A DNA stretch of 64,000 nucleotides, taken from contig NC_090767.1 in assembly GCF_036898095.1 (NCBI RefSeq), positions 28,764,282-28,828,281 of the forward strand, read 5' to 3'. The notes under the pieces are model-generated. The model saw only the letters and a program-made list of their open reading frames with translations, ran no database searches and was not told the origin of the DNA. Of this stretch, positions 12,260 through 21,745 are shown one piece after another; the stretch's first letter is position 1, and each line of letters starts with the position of its first letter. Position numbers and translations under genes: made by a program. The DNA comes from Palaemon carinicauda. Taxonomy: Eukaryota > Arthropoda > Malacostraca > Decapoda > Palaemonidae.

Positions 12260-13408
12260 TATGACTGTACCGTGGGTCCATTCAAGTGGTGATAGGCATA
12301 GGGAAAACTCGGACTCCAAAACATTGCCGAAGTCCTCTACTAGGACTAGGATGGAGCCAGCTAGCCACTCAGAGAACGTCCGCGACTATCCCCAAGAAGA
12401 GCCTTTGGGGACAAAAGGAGACTTCGCTGCAAGTCCTACATCAGGAGGAGACCAGCAAGAGTCAGAACATGCGTTTTGGCAAGTTTAGACCCTAATGAGG
12501 GCTCTCAACGGGTTTTCCGACCCAGAGATCCCCCCTCGAGAGGGCAAGGACACGGTCTTGTACCGTGTCTTTGGTACTCAGATACCAACCAGTGCAGCAC
12601 TGCCCTAGTCTCAGGGGGTTAAGAGTACCAGGGACAAGATCTCTCTACAGCTCTCAGAGATGTCCTCCTCCAACTGTTCCAGTGCCACCAACAACCTCCT
12701 CCCACCTCCTCGCGTACAGCAGAGGAGGTACTTCGAGATCCTTGAGGAGCCTTGTTTAGCTCTTCCTCTTCACCACTCGCTGGAAGAGCTTACCAGGGGA
12801 GTCCCTCTTTAGAGACTCTCCAACCGGCAGGTCTCATTCTCGGCGACCGAGATCCTTAACCAGGAGAAAGTTGCGAAGTGTGCTATGCAAGCCATTTTTT
12901 GGCTCTATCTGGTTAGGGACCTTAGGTATCCTGATACGTTCTGAGGATTTCTCTAAAGTACGTACCAGGAAAGCTATGGAGACCTTTCTTCTCTCAGGTA
13001 CTCGCACGATCGAGTTTCTGGCCCACCAAGTCTCGAACTTGTGGGCAAATACCATTCTGAAACGTCGGGATGCAGTAGCTGAGAGATTCCATCAGAAGGT
13101 CCCTAGCACCGAGGTCAATAGGCTCAGACATTCCTCTCTAGAGGGATCCATCTTGTTCGAGCCTAAGGATGTGGAACATGCCGCTGAGAGGAAGTCTCAT
13201 CAAGACTCCCTCCTTCATAGGGCTTTAACATCCAAGCCCTATAAGCCTGCAGCACCACAGCAGTCCCGTCCAGTCAAGACTGCTAGAACGACGACAGCAG
13301 CGAAGACCTTGGTGTCTAAGCCCTTTCCTATCAAAGAAAGGAAAGGCAAAAAGTCCTCCAGGGGAGGCAAGAATCTTAGAGGGAGCAGCCGAGGCCGCAA
13401 ACGCTAGG
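12260..13408 (+). pseudogene. gag-like region of element 1 (broken)
   Basis: The best-preserved part is an open frame at 12871-13407 ending in a Lys/Arg/Ser-rich tail (GGKNLRGSSRGRKR), as is common for the nucleic-acid-binding C-terminus of Gag. Upstream (12260-12870) fragments with Gag-like character are spread over several frames with stops. It directly precedes the RT region. Assignment rests on position and C-terminal composition; no Gag domain was demonstrated by search. It cannot encode one continuous protein. Confidence 0.65.
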
Positions 13409-13429
13409 ATAGGCAGTCCCCCTGCATGT

Positions 13430-14280
13430 CCACCAGTGGGGGGATGCCTACAAAGTTGCTCAAACAGGTGGAAGCAACTCGGGGCCGATTCCTTTACAAT
13501 CTCCGTGATCAGTCTAGGATATCGCGTCCCGTTCATAACATCTCTACCTCCCCTGACGACGAATCCAGTGTCATTGAGCTCCCTTGCCATGGGATCAGCA
13601 AGGGGGCAAGCCCTTCGGGCAGAAGTCCAGACCCTGTTGAAGAAGGGCGCTCTCCAAGAGGTCCTCGACGAATCTCCAGGCTTCTTCAGTCGACTCTTCT
13701 TGTAAAGGAGGTGTCTGGAGGCTGGAGACCAGTCATTGACCTCTCAGCTCTGAACAAGTTTGTCAAACAAACTCCGTTCAGCATGGAGACGGCGGACACG
13801 GTCAGACTAGCAGTAAGACCGCAAGACTTCATGTGCACACTGGTACCTAAAGGACGCGTACTTCCAGATCCCAGTCTATCCGTCTTCAAGGAAGTACTTA
13901 AGATTCAGCCTAGACAACAGAAAGTATCTGTTCAAGGTGCTGTGCTTCGGTCTCTCCACAGCACCACAAGTCTTCACCAGAGTGTTCACCCTAGAATCAT
14001 CTTGGGCACACAGGATTGGCATCCGTTTCCTCCGTTAGCTGGACGACTGGTTAATCCTAGCAGACTCGTGTCATCCCTTCTTCAACACCGAGACAAACTT
14101 CTGAGACTTTGCCAAGATTTGGGGATCATGGTAAATCTGGAGAAGTCTTCACTGCTTCTCACTCAAAGACTGTTATACTTAGGCATGATTATAGACACCA
14201 ATCTCCACAAAGCCTTCCCATCAGACGACAGGATAGCAAGGCTGAGGAAGGTCACAAGGCCTTTTCTCAGATGAAAAGAA
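13430..14280 (+). pseudogene. Reverse transcriptase region of element 1 (broken)
   Basis: Motifs of a DIRS/gypsy-type RT are seen in order: GGWRPVIDLSALNKFV near 13715-13755, a region with METADTVR and FMCTLV near 13780-13845, then in other frames VLCFGLSTAPQVFTRVF-like codons near 13940-13990, and the catalytic box near 14035-14060. The box reads stop-L-D-D-W because TAG replaces the usual Tyr codon. At least two frameshifts separate the blocks. The final block near 14160-14275 contains YLGMIIDT. RT would have copied the element RNA; this copy is inactive. Confidence 0.85.
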
Positions 14281-14509
14281 CTTCTAGCCCAATCGTGGTT
14301 ACGTCTCCTCGGTCACCTTTCATCTCTGGCTCGTCTAGTTCCCAACGGTCGCCTCAGGATGAGATCCCTCCAGTGGCGACTCAAGTCCCGGTGGAATCAA
14401 GCGTACGACTCCCCGGACATCCAGATCCCCATGGGACCTGCAGAACTGACGGATCTCCAGTGGTGGGTGGCAGACGAGAACCTACGAAAAGGAGTGGACC
14501 TTCTCGTCC

Positions 14510-14903
14510 TCCCCCCGGATTTGATGCTGTTTTCGGACGCTTCAAAAAAAGGGTGGGGGGCCCACGTGCTGCACCACACGACCTCAGGCCTCTGGTCAGA
14601 GTCAGAAAAGTACCTCCATATAAATCTCCAGAGATGAAGGCCGTCTTTCTGGCCCTTCAACAGTTCCAACAGTACTTGGCAAGTCACTCTGTGGTGGTGA
14701 TGAGCGACAACACCACAGTAGTGGCCTACATCAACAAACAAGGAGGTACTTTTTCGCAGCAACTATCCCATCTAGCAGTAGAGATACTGAGATGTGCCAA
14801 AATCCACTCGATACCACTATCGGCACGCTTCATTCCGGGCAAAAGGAATGTGCTCACCGACAAGCTGAGCAGAGCATCTCAGATAGTGAGTACCGAGTGA
14901 TCT
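14510..14903 (+). pseudogene. RNase H region of element 1 (frameshifted)
   Basis: The first catalytic Asp lies in LFSDASKKGWGAHV near 14525-14565. The frame shifts near 14630 and continues as EMKAVFLALQQFQQYL (second acidic residue, Glu), VVVMSDNTTVVAYINKQGG (Asp), and FIPGKRNVLTDKLSR (last Asp) to about 14880. The order and spacing match DIRS-type RNase H following RT. The break makes it nonfunctional. Confidence 0.85.
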
Positions 14904-15197
14904 TTGGATCATCTAGTAGCCAACAAAGTCCAGACTTTTTGGCGTTCTCCGACTGTAGACCTTTTCGCAACGGCCCTGAACTTCAGGCTCCCGCTGTACT
15001 GTTCCCCAGTTCCAGACCCCAAGGCTCTCTGGCAAGATGCTTTCCAACAACGGTGGGACAACATCAACATTTACGCCTTTCCCCCGTTCTGTCTGATGAG
15101 GAGGGTACTCAACAAGACCAGAACATCGATCAATCTTTCAATGATCCTCATAGCTCCGCTATGGCATCACGCGGAATGGTTCCTGGACTTTCTGTAA
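14904..15197 (+). pseudogene. Methyltransferase-like region of element 1
   Basis: A single 97-codon open stretch contains TVDLFATALNFRLPLY, a YAFPPFCLMRRVL block and LIAPLWHHAEWF. Equivalent blocks occur in elements 2-4 between RNase H and the recombinase. DIRS-type elements often carry a Dam-like methyltransferase domain here; FPPF may correspond to a (D/N/S)PP(Y/F/W)-like motif, but this was not tested by search. Its frame is interrupted relative to RNase H. Confidence 0.6.
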
Positions 15198-15339
15198 CTC
15201 CTAACAGGGCTACCAAAAGAACTCCCTCCACGACACAATCTACTCAAACAACCACATGCCAACTTTTCCCACAAAGCCGTAGGTTCACTACGACTTCACG
15301 CTTGGAGACCATCCAGCATCTCTCTGAAAGAGTATTTTC

Positions 15340-16350
15340 GCAACAAGTTGCTGTCAGGATGTCTGGACACCTGCGAAAGTCTTCGGCAGCAGTCTACCAG
15401 GCAAAGTGGAAAGTCTTCTTCTGTGGTTGGTGTCGTGGAAGGGGTATCTCTCCACTCGATGCCACTATTCCAACAATAGCGGAGTTCCTCGTGTATTTGC
15501 GGGAAGAAATGCGCCTTTCAGTCTTGGCAGTGAAAGGCTATCACTCAGCCTTAAGTCTAGCTTTCAGGCTGAAAGGAATGGACATTTCTTCATCGCTAGA
15601 ACTTTCTCTACTCATATGTAGTTATGAACTTTCCTGCCCTCAGTCAGAAGTGAGACCTCCCCCATGGAACGTGGTTCGAGTTCTCGGGTCTCTTAAGAGA
15701 TCTCCCTATGAACCATTACGCCAGGCATCAGATCACCACCTAACCTGGAAGACGGTGTTCCTGCTTGCTCTGGCCTCGGCTAAGCGAGTCGGCCAACTTC
15801 GTGGTCTCTCGTATGACATCGCCCTTTCAAGGGGATGGGGGAGGTAATGTTCAGCTTCGTCCCTGAGTTTATTGCTAAGACTCAGAATCCTGGAGGGGCA
15901 GATCCTCGATTCGACTCCTTCAGGATTTCTAATCTCCGTTCTGTAACAGATGACCCAGACCAACTTTTACTATGCCCACTAAGGTGTTTGAGGCTATACC
16001 TCAAAAGAACAGCTGCAGTCCGTCCTCATGTGCCAGCACTATTCGTCAGCACAGGAAGGACTAAGAGGAGGGTCATCACCAAGAACACCATCTCTGCATG
16101 GATTCGTAGGGTCATTGATCTGTCCTTGAATCCAGATCCTCCTCCATCACGTCGCCCTAGAGCACATGATGTCAGGGGCATAGCTACGTCCCTGGCCTTC
16201 AAAAAAAATTTCTCTGTGAAGCAGGGTTTTCAAGCGGGGGTGTGACAGCATCAAACAACATTCACAGCCCACTACCTGCAAGATGTGACCCACAGGAGGC
16301 TCGATACGTTCTCTATCGGCCCTGTGGTGGCTGCACAACAGCTGGTTTAA
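15340..16350 (+). pseudogene. Tyrosine recombinase of element 1 (broken)
   Basis: The N-terminal SAM-like part (LRKSSAAVYQAKWKVFFCGW, FLVYLREEMRLSVLAVKGYH) occupies about 15370-15600. The catalytic part has Arg in SAKRVGQLRGL (near 15780), the HxxR box in AHDVRGIATS (near 16165), and Tyr in TAHYLQD (near 16270). The frame shifts near 15840 and a TGA just before the Tyr block near 16243 truncates the protein. The stop at 16348-16350 matches the expected C-terminus. The enzyme would integrate the circular DNA product; this copy is dead. Confidence 0.88.
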
Positions 16351-16843
16351 AACCTCAAGCTCCTTATTGGACAAGTAGCAGAAGGTTGAGGGCATTATTA
16401 CCCGGTTTTTAGTGTGCATCAATGAAAAGGTTTGACTGGCCCTTATTCTTTTCATCATCATCTCCTCTCTTGGGGAAAGCAGCATCCTGGGTTCTCTGCA
16501 TAGCTGACCTCAAACCACTGCAGGTAAAACCATGCTCCCTTGTGTTCCTAGTATTAAGATTAATACTGTTACGTCCCCATACCCTGACGAGGTGGTATTG
16601 GGTAAGTCCTAGTCTACAAGTTTCCATCTAAAGAACTTCAGAACAACTTCCTAGGACGAGTCACACTTCTTCATACCTTCACACACAGCTTGTGTAGGCT
16701 GCAGTCCTTGCATAGCAAGGTTCTAGCGAGGTGCAGGGACTCCTTATTTCTTGGGTGCTTACACACTCAAATAACGAGCCCCCAGGCAAAGCCTAAAGCC
16801 AGACTGGCTAGGACGTCCACCCTTCCTAATGGGTGAGTCACTC
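16351..16843 (+). other. 3' untranslated region of element 1
   Basis: Lies between the recombinase stop and the ICR. No coding feature seen. Confidence 0.55.
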
Positions 16844-16938
16844 CTATTAAATAGCGTGGTTTGTATTCCAGTTACGGAACAAATGACAAATTCGTAGATA
16901 ATTTGTATTTTTCCTAACTACAAACCTTAGCTATTTAA
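16844..16938 (+). repeat. Internal complementary region of element 1
   Basis: 16887-16938 (CAAATTCGTAGATAATTTG ... CTATTTAA) is the reverse complement of the element's 3' end at 17134-17189 with few mismatches. The preceding 16844-16886 should be the reverse complement of the lost 5' end, by analogy with elements 2-4. In the DIRS1 model this region lets a complete circular DNA be restored after reverse transcription. Confidence 0.75.
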
Positions 16939-17133
16939 CCAAACTTGCCCCGCCAGCCCTATCCCCCGGGAAGTCCTACCTCTATGCAAAGTGAGCTAAT
17001 CACCGTTATGTGAGGGGGGGAAGGGATAGCTAGCTACCCCTACCCTACCCCCTCGTTAACTAGCGAGGGGGTAGTAAACCCTCGTTAAAATTCTAATGGC
17101 TCGTCATTTGAGCTACGCCGAAAGTAATACCCG

Positions 17134-17189
17134 ATTTAAATAGCTAAGGTTTGTATGGTTAGGAAAAATACAAATTATCTACGAATTTG
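17134..17189 (+). repeat. 3' terminal repeat of element 1
   Basis: Reverse complement of 16887-16938, with TTAAATAGCTAAGGTTTGTA at its inner edge and ending ATCTACGAATTTG. With the ICR it forms a hairpin-capable inverted repeat about 195 bp apart. Confidence 0.75.
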
Positions 17190-17271
17190 CCATATTTCTT
17201 CCAGTAAACACAGTCCAAAGTAAAGAAGTAGGTGAAAGTTAAATCAATTGTACACAATACAAACCTAAGCG

Positions 17272-18108
17272 GGTACTCAGGTTTGTGTACCTCCAGATCC
17301 CGGTCTTTCCTCCTTTTGAGAGTATAGTACCTTCACTTGGTGGTAGTGAACAATACCAGTTCAGGGTGCTGTGGCACGGGACATCAACAGCCCAACAGGG
17401 GTTCACCAGGATCTTCTCCCTGGTTTCTGCTTATGCCCCGAACAGATCTTGGCATACTTAGGCTTGAATTTAGGCAGTACGAGGGAAAGTATCCCTGGTT
17501 GCTAGATTGCCTTATGATGTTGCGAGAGCTAGCTTTCCTGTTGTAAAACAATTCTCATGTCAAGTCCATTGGTGGCAAGGAGTTTTGAGACACCTAGTCT
17601 CCTTCTAGCGCCTAGTTACGAACAGCCAACTTAGGATGCTGTCAATACAGTGACAACACAAGGCCTTCAAGCTGCAAAACAAGGTCCCTCCTGGAATAGT
17701 ATTCTGATAGAGGAGATCAAAGACAGATCCTGAATGGTGGTTTTCTGACACCAACCTCCGCTGGAGTGCAGACTTTCCGTTCACCCCTTCTGAACTTATG
17801 CTCTTCGCTGATTCATTAAGGTTGTGGAGCTTTACTGGCTCCAACACAAGAGTGTTAGGTCCATAATCCGATGATTGGAATTGCCGCATCAACATACTAG
17901 CGTTCAAATGACCTATCTTGCCTTCCAAGCATATTCTCAACCTTTTCTGTCGAACCAGTCTGTGGTGTTAAACGACACTACCACCGTAGGATAGTACCTG
18001 AAACAAGGAAATACCATTTCTGGTCAGCTTTGCTTTCTGATAGAACAGATCCTGCTTTGGATAGAGAGCACTGCAATGTCCCTGTAAGCCAGCTTCAGCT
18101 CTGACAAG
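17272..18108 (+). pseudogene. Old DIRS-type RT-RNase H remnant split by element 2
   Basis: Codons resembling YLQIPVFPPF (near 17290), FRVLWHGTSTAQQGFTRIFSLV (near 17355-17430) and, later, LMLFADS, VVLND.TTV and FLIEQILLWIESTAMSL are recognisable in order but in changing frames with many stops. This is an RT-RNase H remnant of the element 1 type. It stops at 18108 where element 2 begins. Reading from 18108 into 26170 restores an RNVV motif, matching the end of RNase H in the other elements (RNVMAD, RNVVAD, RNVTAD). It is older than element 2. Confidence 0.75.
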
Positions 18109-18111
18109 AAA

Positions 18112-18438
18112 GGGATTTTGACGAAGGAAAAATCTATTTCTGGGCGAGAGACCTGTGCCGCCCAGTGAAATGCTCCTTTTGCATCATTTCTAAGGTATAT
18201 AACTGCTATGAATTACCAGAGAAAAAAGTTGCATAGGAATGCCAGGGTTCAACCCAGCTCGCTCACCTATATAAGGTGTCGGTATAATACTGGGGCGTGA
18301 TAAATCACAACCAGAGGTCTCGCGCCATTTAGATATCTCCTCTTCAATATCCCCGTTACAGCAAGGTGCCGTTCAACACCCACCACTGAATGCTACTACC
18401 ACCATCTCAACCCACGCCAGCTACATCACTCCTCATAG
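18112..18438 (-). repeat. Element 2 inverted terminal repeat, 3' end of element
   Basis: Begins GGGATTTTGACGAAGG and runs to CCCACGCCAG...CACTCCT. Its reverse complement matches 25869-26166 through landmarks CACCTATATAAGGTGTCGG, GAGGTCTCGCGCCATTTAG and GCTACTACCACCATCTCAAC. It contains small differences from the other ITR, including a run of about 28 bp at the extreme outer end that is not shared (GGGATTTTGACG... here versus GAGCCCAGAAA there). Confidence 0.9.
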
Positions 18439-18481
18439 CACCCAAGTTTGGGCCCATTCTGGGAGGGAAGTAGAGGGAGGG

Positions 18482-18572
18482 TTCACTGGGTGGCACAGGT
18501 CTCTCGCCCAGAAATAGATTTTTCCTTCGTCAAAATTTCTTTTCTGGGCTCCACCTGTGCCCTCCGTGAAAT
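18482..18572 (-). repeat. Element 2 internal complementary region
   Basis: The first half (TTCACTGGGTGGCACAGGTC through CCTTCGTCAAAAT) is the reverse complement of the left outer end at 18112-18170. The second half (TTTCTGGGCTCCACCTGTGC through CCGTGAAAT) is the reverse complement of the right outer end at 26130-26166. The two meet at a T-rich junction. This is the diagnostic DIRS1-type arrangement. Confidence 0.92.
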
Positions 18573-18994
18573 AGTACAAGAGAAATGGTCCCAAAACTTG
18601 GAACAAACACCTGAGGGGAAAGTAAATTAAAGACAAAATATAAAAAAACATGGTTTAATACAAAAGTAAATAGGGATACTGAAACCCAGTGAATGAACCA
18701 TTCCTTATAAGGAAGGATAGAGGGACAAGTAACAAATACAGCAAAAAACTTCCAAACTATGGAAGGACAAGGAAAAAGCAATGTACAATAATAAGTTGTG
18801 AGATCAAATTGTAATTTACAATCCTGAAGGTAAATACAAACAAAATTCAACTTGTGGGAGAGTAAGGCTATTTACAGACATGATAAAAAAAGAGTGCACT
18901 TTAAGGGTGCATCTCAGGTGTAAAACAAAACCAAAACTAAAGTAGGGACAATAAGTAAGGCAGGTAGAAGGAAGTAGGATAGAGCAAGACCTGA
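18573..18994 (-). other. 3' untranslated region of element 2
   Basis: Between the recombinase stop and the ICR on the minus strand. Open frames here are short and AT-rich; no gene supported. Confidence 0.55.
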
Positions 18995-19961
18995 TTATGA
19001 ATCATTACTTTCAGGAGGAACTACATTCCCTGCTGCCACTGTAGCAAATTTTAGGGCTTCCAAAGGTTTTAAGTAGTGGCGTTTAAGAACTGTTGGAGAC
19101 TTCCAGCCTGTATATTTTGTAAGTTCATCAAAGTTCATGTGGTGAAAGTAATTAATAGATGTAGCTACAGCTCGTATATCATGAACGTGAGGGAATGATT
19201 CAGGGTTAGCCTGTTTAATGAAATACAGAATCTGCTGTCTGATTCCTTTCAGGGTGATGGTTCCTCCATTTTCTCTAATAAATAAGGGCCCTGAGGGCTT
19301 AATGGAAGTTCTATTTAAATAGGCTTTCAGAGTGTTTACTGGACATAAAGATGGATCCTGAGGAAGTGGAACAATCTTCCAGGGGGACCATCTGTTCTGG
19401 GGGTCCTCATTCGTCGCTAAGAACCTTTTGTCGGGAAAGTAGGACTTCCCCTGACGAGAGAAATTCAATATGACCTGGATCTCTAGTCAAGGCTGAAAGT
19501 TCTGATATTCTGGCGCCAGAAGCTAGGCTCATTAGGAACAAGGTTTTCCTTAATAATGGAATGTAATTACAAGACTCGTTAAGAGTATCAGAAGCCAACT
19601 TAAGGACATCATTCAGAAACCAGGAAACTGAGCTAGGGCGAGTTGATGGTTTCAATCTGGCGCAGGCTCTCGGGATTGATGAGAAGTATGAATCTGTAAG
19701 GTCAATATTAAAACCAATATGGAAAATCTTTTTCAAGGCTGATTTAATTGTAGTAATAGTACTGGCCGCTAGGCCTGATTCAAATAGAATATTAAAGAAG
19801 GTTACTGTCAGATTCATAGTCATCATCTCAACCTTTGAGTCCCTTAAAAATTTTGCAAGTTTCTTAACAGCCGAATCATACTGTCGAAGGGTGGATTCCC
19901 TTTTATCCGATTCTAAAAATAGGGTATTTTGAGGATCAATATCTGCACCTCTGAGCTGCAA
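18995..19961 (-). pseudogene. Tyrosine recombinase of element 2 (one frameshift)
   Basis: Residues begin MQLRGADIDPQNTLFLES at 19961. The N-terminal SAM-like part has LRQYDSAVKKLAKFL and TITTIKSALKKIF. Catalytic Arg is in ASGARISELSAL (near 19500), the HxxR box in VHDIRAVATS (near 19170), and Tyr in LKRHYLKPLEAL (near 19080). A frameshift near 19430-19440 separates the two halves (19407-19961 and 18995-19468 overlap in different frames). Apart from this break all catalytic residues remain. It overlaps or abuts the end of pol at 19965. The intact homologue is in element 4 at 37002-37976. Confidence 0.92.
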
Positions 19962-19964
19962 ATT

Positions 19965-21745
19965 TCATGGAGACCATAAAGTTAGGGCACTCTGAATCTT
20001 TGAGGAAGCGAACACATTGCGAGTTTGTACTATTTGTGTTAGTATTGGATTGGGTATCTGTCGAGGGTGGAGACCCAGTTCCACCAGCAGGGGAAACCAA
20101 TTGCTCTTGAGCCAGTTGGGGGCTACTAGAGCAACCTGGCCTTTGAAAGTCCTGAGTTTGTCCAACACTTTCATCAACAGATTTATTGGTGGGAATAAAT
20201 AAATTCTCTCCCAAGTGTTCCAGTCCAATGACATTGCGTCTGTGGCGTAAGCCCGAGGGTCCAGGTTGGGGGCTACGTAGCACTCTAGTTTGTGGTTGGA
20301 CTCTATTGCAAACAGGTCTATCTGGAGACCCGGGACCTGAGACAGGATCCATTTGAATGATTTCCGGTCCAGTGACCACTCCGACTCCAGCGGAGTCGTC
20401 CTCGAAAGTGAGTCCGCCATTACATTTCGTACTTCCGCTAGATGGACTGCTGACAGATGCCACTGATTTGATGCTGCCATGGAAAATATTGCTAACATCA
20501 CTCACATGGTTGATGTGACTTGACTTGGAACCCCCTCTGTTTATGCAGTGGACTATGACTTCGCTGTCTAGAACCAATCTGATATGTTGGTTCCTGGCTG
20601 GAGCCAGTCGTTTTAGGGTTAGGAATACCGCCATGGCCTCTAAGACATTGATATGGAGTTGGCAGAATACTGTTGACCATAGTTCTTGGACTTTCCTGTA
20701 CTGGGAGTATCCCCCCAGCCTGTTAAGGAGGCGTGTGTGTGAATGACCAGTTTTGGAGGTGGATATTGTAAAGGAATGGATTTTGCCAGATTTTTTACCT
20801 TAGTCCATGGCTGAAGTCTTCTCCTCAGAATTGGTGGAAGTCGAGCTCTTTTGTCTCGATATTTCTCATTTGCCCTGGAGCGCCATACTCGGTTTATATC
20901 CTTCAGTCTGGCCTTCAGTACAATATCTGTTACCGAGGCAAACTGCAGGGCACCCAGGATTCTCTCTTGATTTCTCCTGGACGTCAATTTGTCCTTGAGA
21001 AAACGTTTTGTGTTCTTTGCTATTTCTGTCCTCTTGGCTGTTGGGAGACGTAACGTGTGGGAATGTAGATCCCATTGTAATCCCAGCCATTGAAACTTGG
21101 TCTTTGGGACTAGGCGAGATTTCTTAAAGTTGATCTGGAACCCCAACTGTTGTAGGAATTTTATTACTCTGTTTGTTGCCGTGAGGCAGTTCTCGACGCT
21201 GTCTGACCAAATGAGCCAGTCGTCTAGGTAAGCTACTATTTGAATTCCTTAGGTTCGTAATTCTTGGATTACCGTCTCTGCCAGTTTGGTGAATATCCTG
21301 GGTGCTATGTTGAGTCCGAATGGCATTACTTTGAATGCATAAGCTTGGTTGCCTAGTTTGAAGCCTAGAAACGGACGAAAATGCCTTGCTATCGGAACGT
21401 GATAGTAAGCATCTGTAAGATCTATAGAGGTGGTGACGGCCCCACGGGGAAGTAAGGTCCGCACCTGAGAGACGGTTAGAATATGGAACTTGTCGCACCG
21501 AATGTAAGAATTCAGATGAGACAGGTCCAAGATTACTCTTCACTTGTCCGAGTCTTTCTTTGGCACGCTGAACAAGCGACTTTGAAATTTCAAGAGTTTT
21601 ACCTCTTTGATTGCATTCTTTTGTAATAGATCTTTTGCATATAAGACTAGCTCCTCCGTTGGAAGTTGATGGAAACTGGTTAGTGGAGGGGGCCCTTCTA
21701 TCCAACTCCACCCCAGACCTTTGGAAATTATGCTGAACGTCCAAC
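19965..21745 (-). pseudogene. Pol region of element 2: RT, RNase H, methyltransferase-like (broken)
   Basis: In transcription order: GGRLYTFRNCWTFSIISKGLGWSW (near 21760-21700), FQSRLFSVPKKDSDK then TGA at about 21539, TTSIDLTDAYYHVP with the first catalytic Asp (near 21430), FGLNIAPRIFTKL, a TAA at about 21248, then the intact YLDDWLIW box (near 21225). RNase H follows with THAS instead of TDAS at about 20735: catalytic Asp (GAC) has become His (CAC). A frameshift near 20645 leads to FLTLKRLAP, LVLDSEV and VRNVMADSLSRT. The methyltransferase-like part has LQIDLFAIESNHKL, LFPPINLLMKVL and LVAPNWLKSNWFP and ends at 19965. Confidence 0.92.

Larger units (their letters stand above)
12240..17189 (+). 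mobile_element. Element 1: degraded DIRS-like retrotransposon, no 5' terminus found
   Basis: A plus-strand tyrosine-recombinase retrotransposon with remnants of gag, RT, RNase H, a methyltransferase-like region and recombinase, in that order, all broken by stops and frameshifts. Its 3' end carries an ICR (16844-16938) and a terminal repeat (17134-17189) complementary to it, as in DIRS1. The ICR predicts a 5' end containing GGAATACAAACCACGCTATTTAAT; I do not find that sequence upstream, so the 5' ITR is probably deleted. It belongs to a different subfamily from elements 2-4, judged from the RT and recombinase residues. The left boundary is approximate. Confidence 0.85.

Noticed and set aside
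16887..17189. Independent hairpin MITE after element 1
   Set aside because: Position and content fit the ICR plus 3' terminal repeat of element 1 better, since elements 2-4 have the same layout.
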